Of a stretch of DNA of 64,000 nt, positions 62,189 to 64,000 are shown one piece after another. Made by a program: the position numbers and the translations under genes. Position 1 is the first letter of the stretch; each line of letters begins with the position of its first letter. The notes under the pieces were generated by a model. It saw only the letters and a list, made by a program, of their open reading frames with translations. It ran no database searches and was not told the origin of the DNA. Source of the stretch: JAVVSK01 sp036654235. Lineage in GTDB: Bacteria; Bacillota; Clostridia; Christensenellales; CAG-138. The stretch covers positions 1-64,000 of the forward strand of contig JAVVSK010000001.1 in NCBI GenBank assembly GCA_036654235.1, written 5' to 3'.

Positions 62189-64000
62189 CCTACGGATATA
62201 ACTGTAGCTCTGGGAAGATATGGGGATTTAACGGCTACGATAACTCCCGAAAATGCTGACTATAAAGCCTGTCTTTGGACAATTAGCGATCCTACGATTG
62301 CATCTATAAATTCAAGAACCGGTAGATTATTTGGTTTAAAAGAAGGCACCGCCATTGTTACGGCGACGACGAGAGATGGTGGATTTACGGCGACATCGAA
62401 TGTAACGGTTGCTTTCGTTCCGAACCCGGAATATGATGGTTTGCTTTATGGATTTAACCTTGCTAATCCGGGCGGACTTCCTATGGGCTTTGTTAATATT
62501 GACCCATTGGACGGAGAGTCAATGCAATTGCTTAATCCGAATTTTTATAATTTATATGCAGGTGAATATTATGACGGTTTAATTTATGCTTATGCTTTAG
62601 TAGACTACGGTATTTTCCAGGTTAAAAATTTTTATATCATAGATGCCTTAACTTGGGAACTTCAGGTGGATATTCCTATGATAACTCAGGTTTGCTATGA
62701 TATGGCGTATGATTATTCAACCGATACAATGTATGGTTTAACGGATAATGCCGACGGAGTTAGAATTCTTGGAATAGTCGATATGGCAACAGGTCTTATA
62801 ACCGAAATTGGACCTATAACTATGGACGAAGAAGAAAACGCCGTTACTCTTGCTTGCGATAATAGCGGCGTACTATATACAATAAGCAACGCAGGAATTC
62901 TATATAAGATAACGGATAAAACCACCCTAGCGGCTGAGAAAATCGGAAATACTGGTTATAGTGTGAAATATGTACAGTCAATGACCTACGATCATATTGG
63001 TCAGTCTCTATATTGGGGAAATATTTCAACGGACGATACTTCGCATCTTTTGAAGATTGATAAGGAAACCGGAGTTTGCCTTAGTGAAAGCGCACTCGGC
63101 GTAGGAGTTGCGGAAGTAACTGCGCTCTTTGCTTTAGCTAATCCGGATCAGATAGTCGAAACACCTGTTGATCCAATTCCCGTAGAAGGCGTTTCTATAA
63201 CCCCGGAAATCTCGACTCTCGAAATCGGAGAAAAGATTAAACTTAAACCTATATTTGCACCGACCAATGCTAATGATAAGAGGGTTACTTGGTATTCGAC
63301 GAGCGACGCTATCGCGACCGTAAGTACTAAGGGTATCGTAACGGCTAATGCTCCCGGTTCTTGCGATATCGTAGTGACGACGGTTGACGGAGAATTTACG
63401 GCGAAGGCGCTTATATCCGTCAATGTTATCGCTCCGAGCCAATTACCGACCGGCTATTGCCGCGTAACGCTAACTAACCTCGATGTATGGGGAAATGGAA
63501 TAGGTTATCAGATGCTTCTTGATTCGGCTCATTGTAGTTATGGAACGACGATTTCGTCTACAGAAGAATCTTTAACACCATCAGGCGACGTACCTCAGGA
63601 AATCTACGATCTATTTGATCATAAGATTCCAAAAAACGCCGACGGTGCATTAGATACTCAAAATAAGGTCGTTAACGGAAGCGTTTCAATACTCGTTCCC
63701 GAAGGCATATATGATTTTTGCGTAGTATTGCCTATTCAGGGTGATAAAATGTGGTTTGCAACCAACGGATGCGCGGATGACTTCGTTATGACCGCAGGAA
63801 ATGAATATACTTTTACTATTAGCCTTGATTCAGGAAGCGACATGTGTACATGGACGAATCAATGGGTCGGATTTAGCGATCCTATTGAAATGGTTACCGT
63901 AACCTTTCTAAACTTCGACGATTCGATAATAGCGACTTCTATAGTTGAGAAGGGCACTACCGCTCTCGCGCCTAACGTACCTATTCGTATCGGTTATACA

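Larger units (their letters stand above)
59812..64000 (+). pseudogene. Third large dockerin-family paralogue, frameshifted and interrupted; runs off the window
   Basis: Opens with ATG 59812, AGGATATGAGG upstream and a signal peptide ('VLPFSFA'). The first frame covers the N-terminal propeller to 60774. It shifts at the G7 run at 60734-60740: deleting one G restores the reading exactly ('LSRGAELTCLITKNDN'). The next frame runs to an in-frame TAA at 61613, where the paralogue has Ser, then stays open to 64000. Domain order matches the 52412 protein (Big2, jelly-roll, Big2, PPC-like, Big2, second propeller, Big2, DUF2436-like, InlB-type start), and protein identity is high. The dockerin would lie beyond the window. 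The lesions could be real decay, phase variation (for the G run only) or sequence error. Confidence 0.75.

Noticed and set aside
1..64000. tRNA or rRNA genes.
   Set aside because: No cloverleaf with a GGTTCGA-type arm or rRNA core was recognised on either strand by reading. A tRNA scan was not possible.

Overview
The window looks like chromosomal DNA of an anaerobic, low-G+C Clostridia-type Firmicute with a spore-forming ancestry. The grounds are: strong AGGAGG-type ribosome sites and sigma-A promoters with 17-bp spacers; a SpoIVFA/SpoIVFB-like pair; a YlxY-YmxG pair next to other Firmicute housekeeping genes; an NfnAB electron-bifurcating transhydrogenase; type I dockerins on secreted proteins; and a class IIC group II intron remnant. 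I cannot name the genus.

Layout. (1) 1-9.3 kb, plus strand: an AraC/GyrI-type regulator, a scrap of phage tape-measure gene, then surface and salvage genes. These are an RCC1-dockerin-sortase B lipoprotein, an aminoglycoside-phosphotransferase-fold kinase, an ECF S-component with a uridine-kinase-like protein, and two secreted dockerin-NlpC/P60 cell-wall hydrolases. (2) 9.3-20.4 kb, minus strand: pyrimidine nucleoside phosphorylase, a SNF2 helicase, a YlxY-YmxG-dUTPase-HlyD-like-GNAT operon, and a DegV-UDG-YebC operon. (3) 20.6-25.3 kb: a short membrane peptide, an M14 carboxypeptidase lipoprotein, trxB-glmM, and two small membrane proteins. (4) 25.3-41.2 kb: an island of higher G+C, bounded and littered by IS1182, TnpB and sigma-like remnants. 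It carries two amino-acid ABC transporter cassettes, half of them decayed, plus remnants of a SpoIIE phosphatase/RsbW-like kinase, an HD-amidase fusion and a NagZ-like lipoprotein. (5) 41.4-51.9 kb: core genes again (nfnAB, nadD-yqeK fusion, rsfS, pgcA), a IIC intron remnant sitting directly after the pgcA terminator, a PIN-LRR fusion, and the spoIVFA/B pair. (6) 52.1-64.0 kb: a tandem family of ~1,460-residue secreted dockerin proteins. The first copy is intact, the second is almost erased, and the third runs off the window edge with a frameshift in a G7 tract and one nonsense codon.

How they fit together. The dockerin proteins, the sortase B domain and the NlpC/P60 hydrolases suggest a cell-surface assembly system. 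No cohesin scaffold is in the window. The most unusual locus is the transporter island. Its solute-binding proteins are read as second-lobe/first-lobe (permuted) units, one protein strings five such units onto a permease, and the ATPase of the neighbouring cassette ends in an RsbW-like HATPase domain. Beside it lie remnants of a SpoIIE phosphatase and an RsbW-like kinase. I infer a possible link between amino-acid sensing or transport and partner-switching signalling. This is untested.

No rRNA, tRNA or CRISPR array was recognised. Residue positions are approximate where a range is given. All family assignments come from reading motifs, not from database searches.
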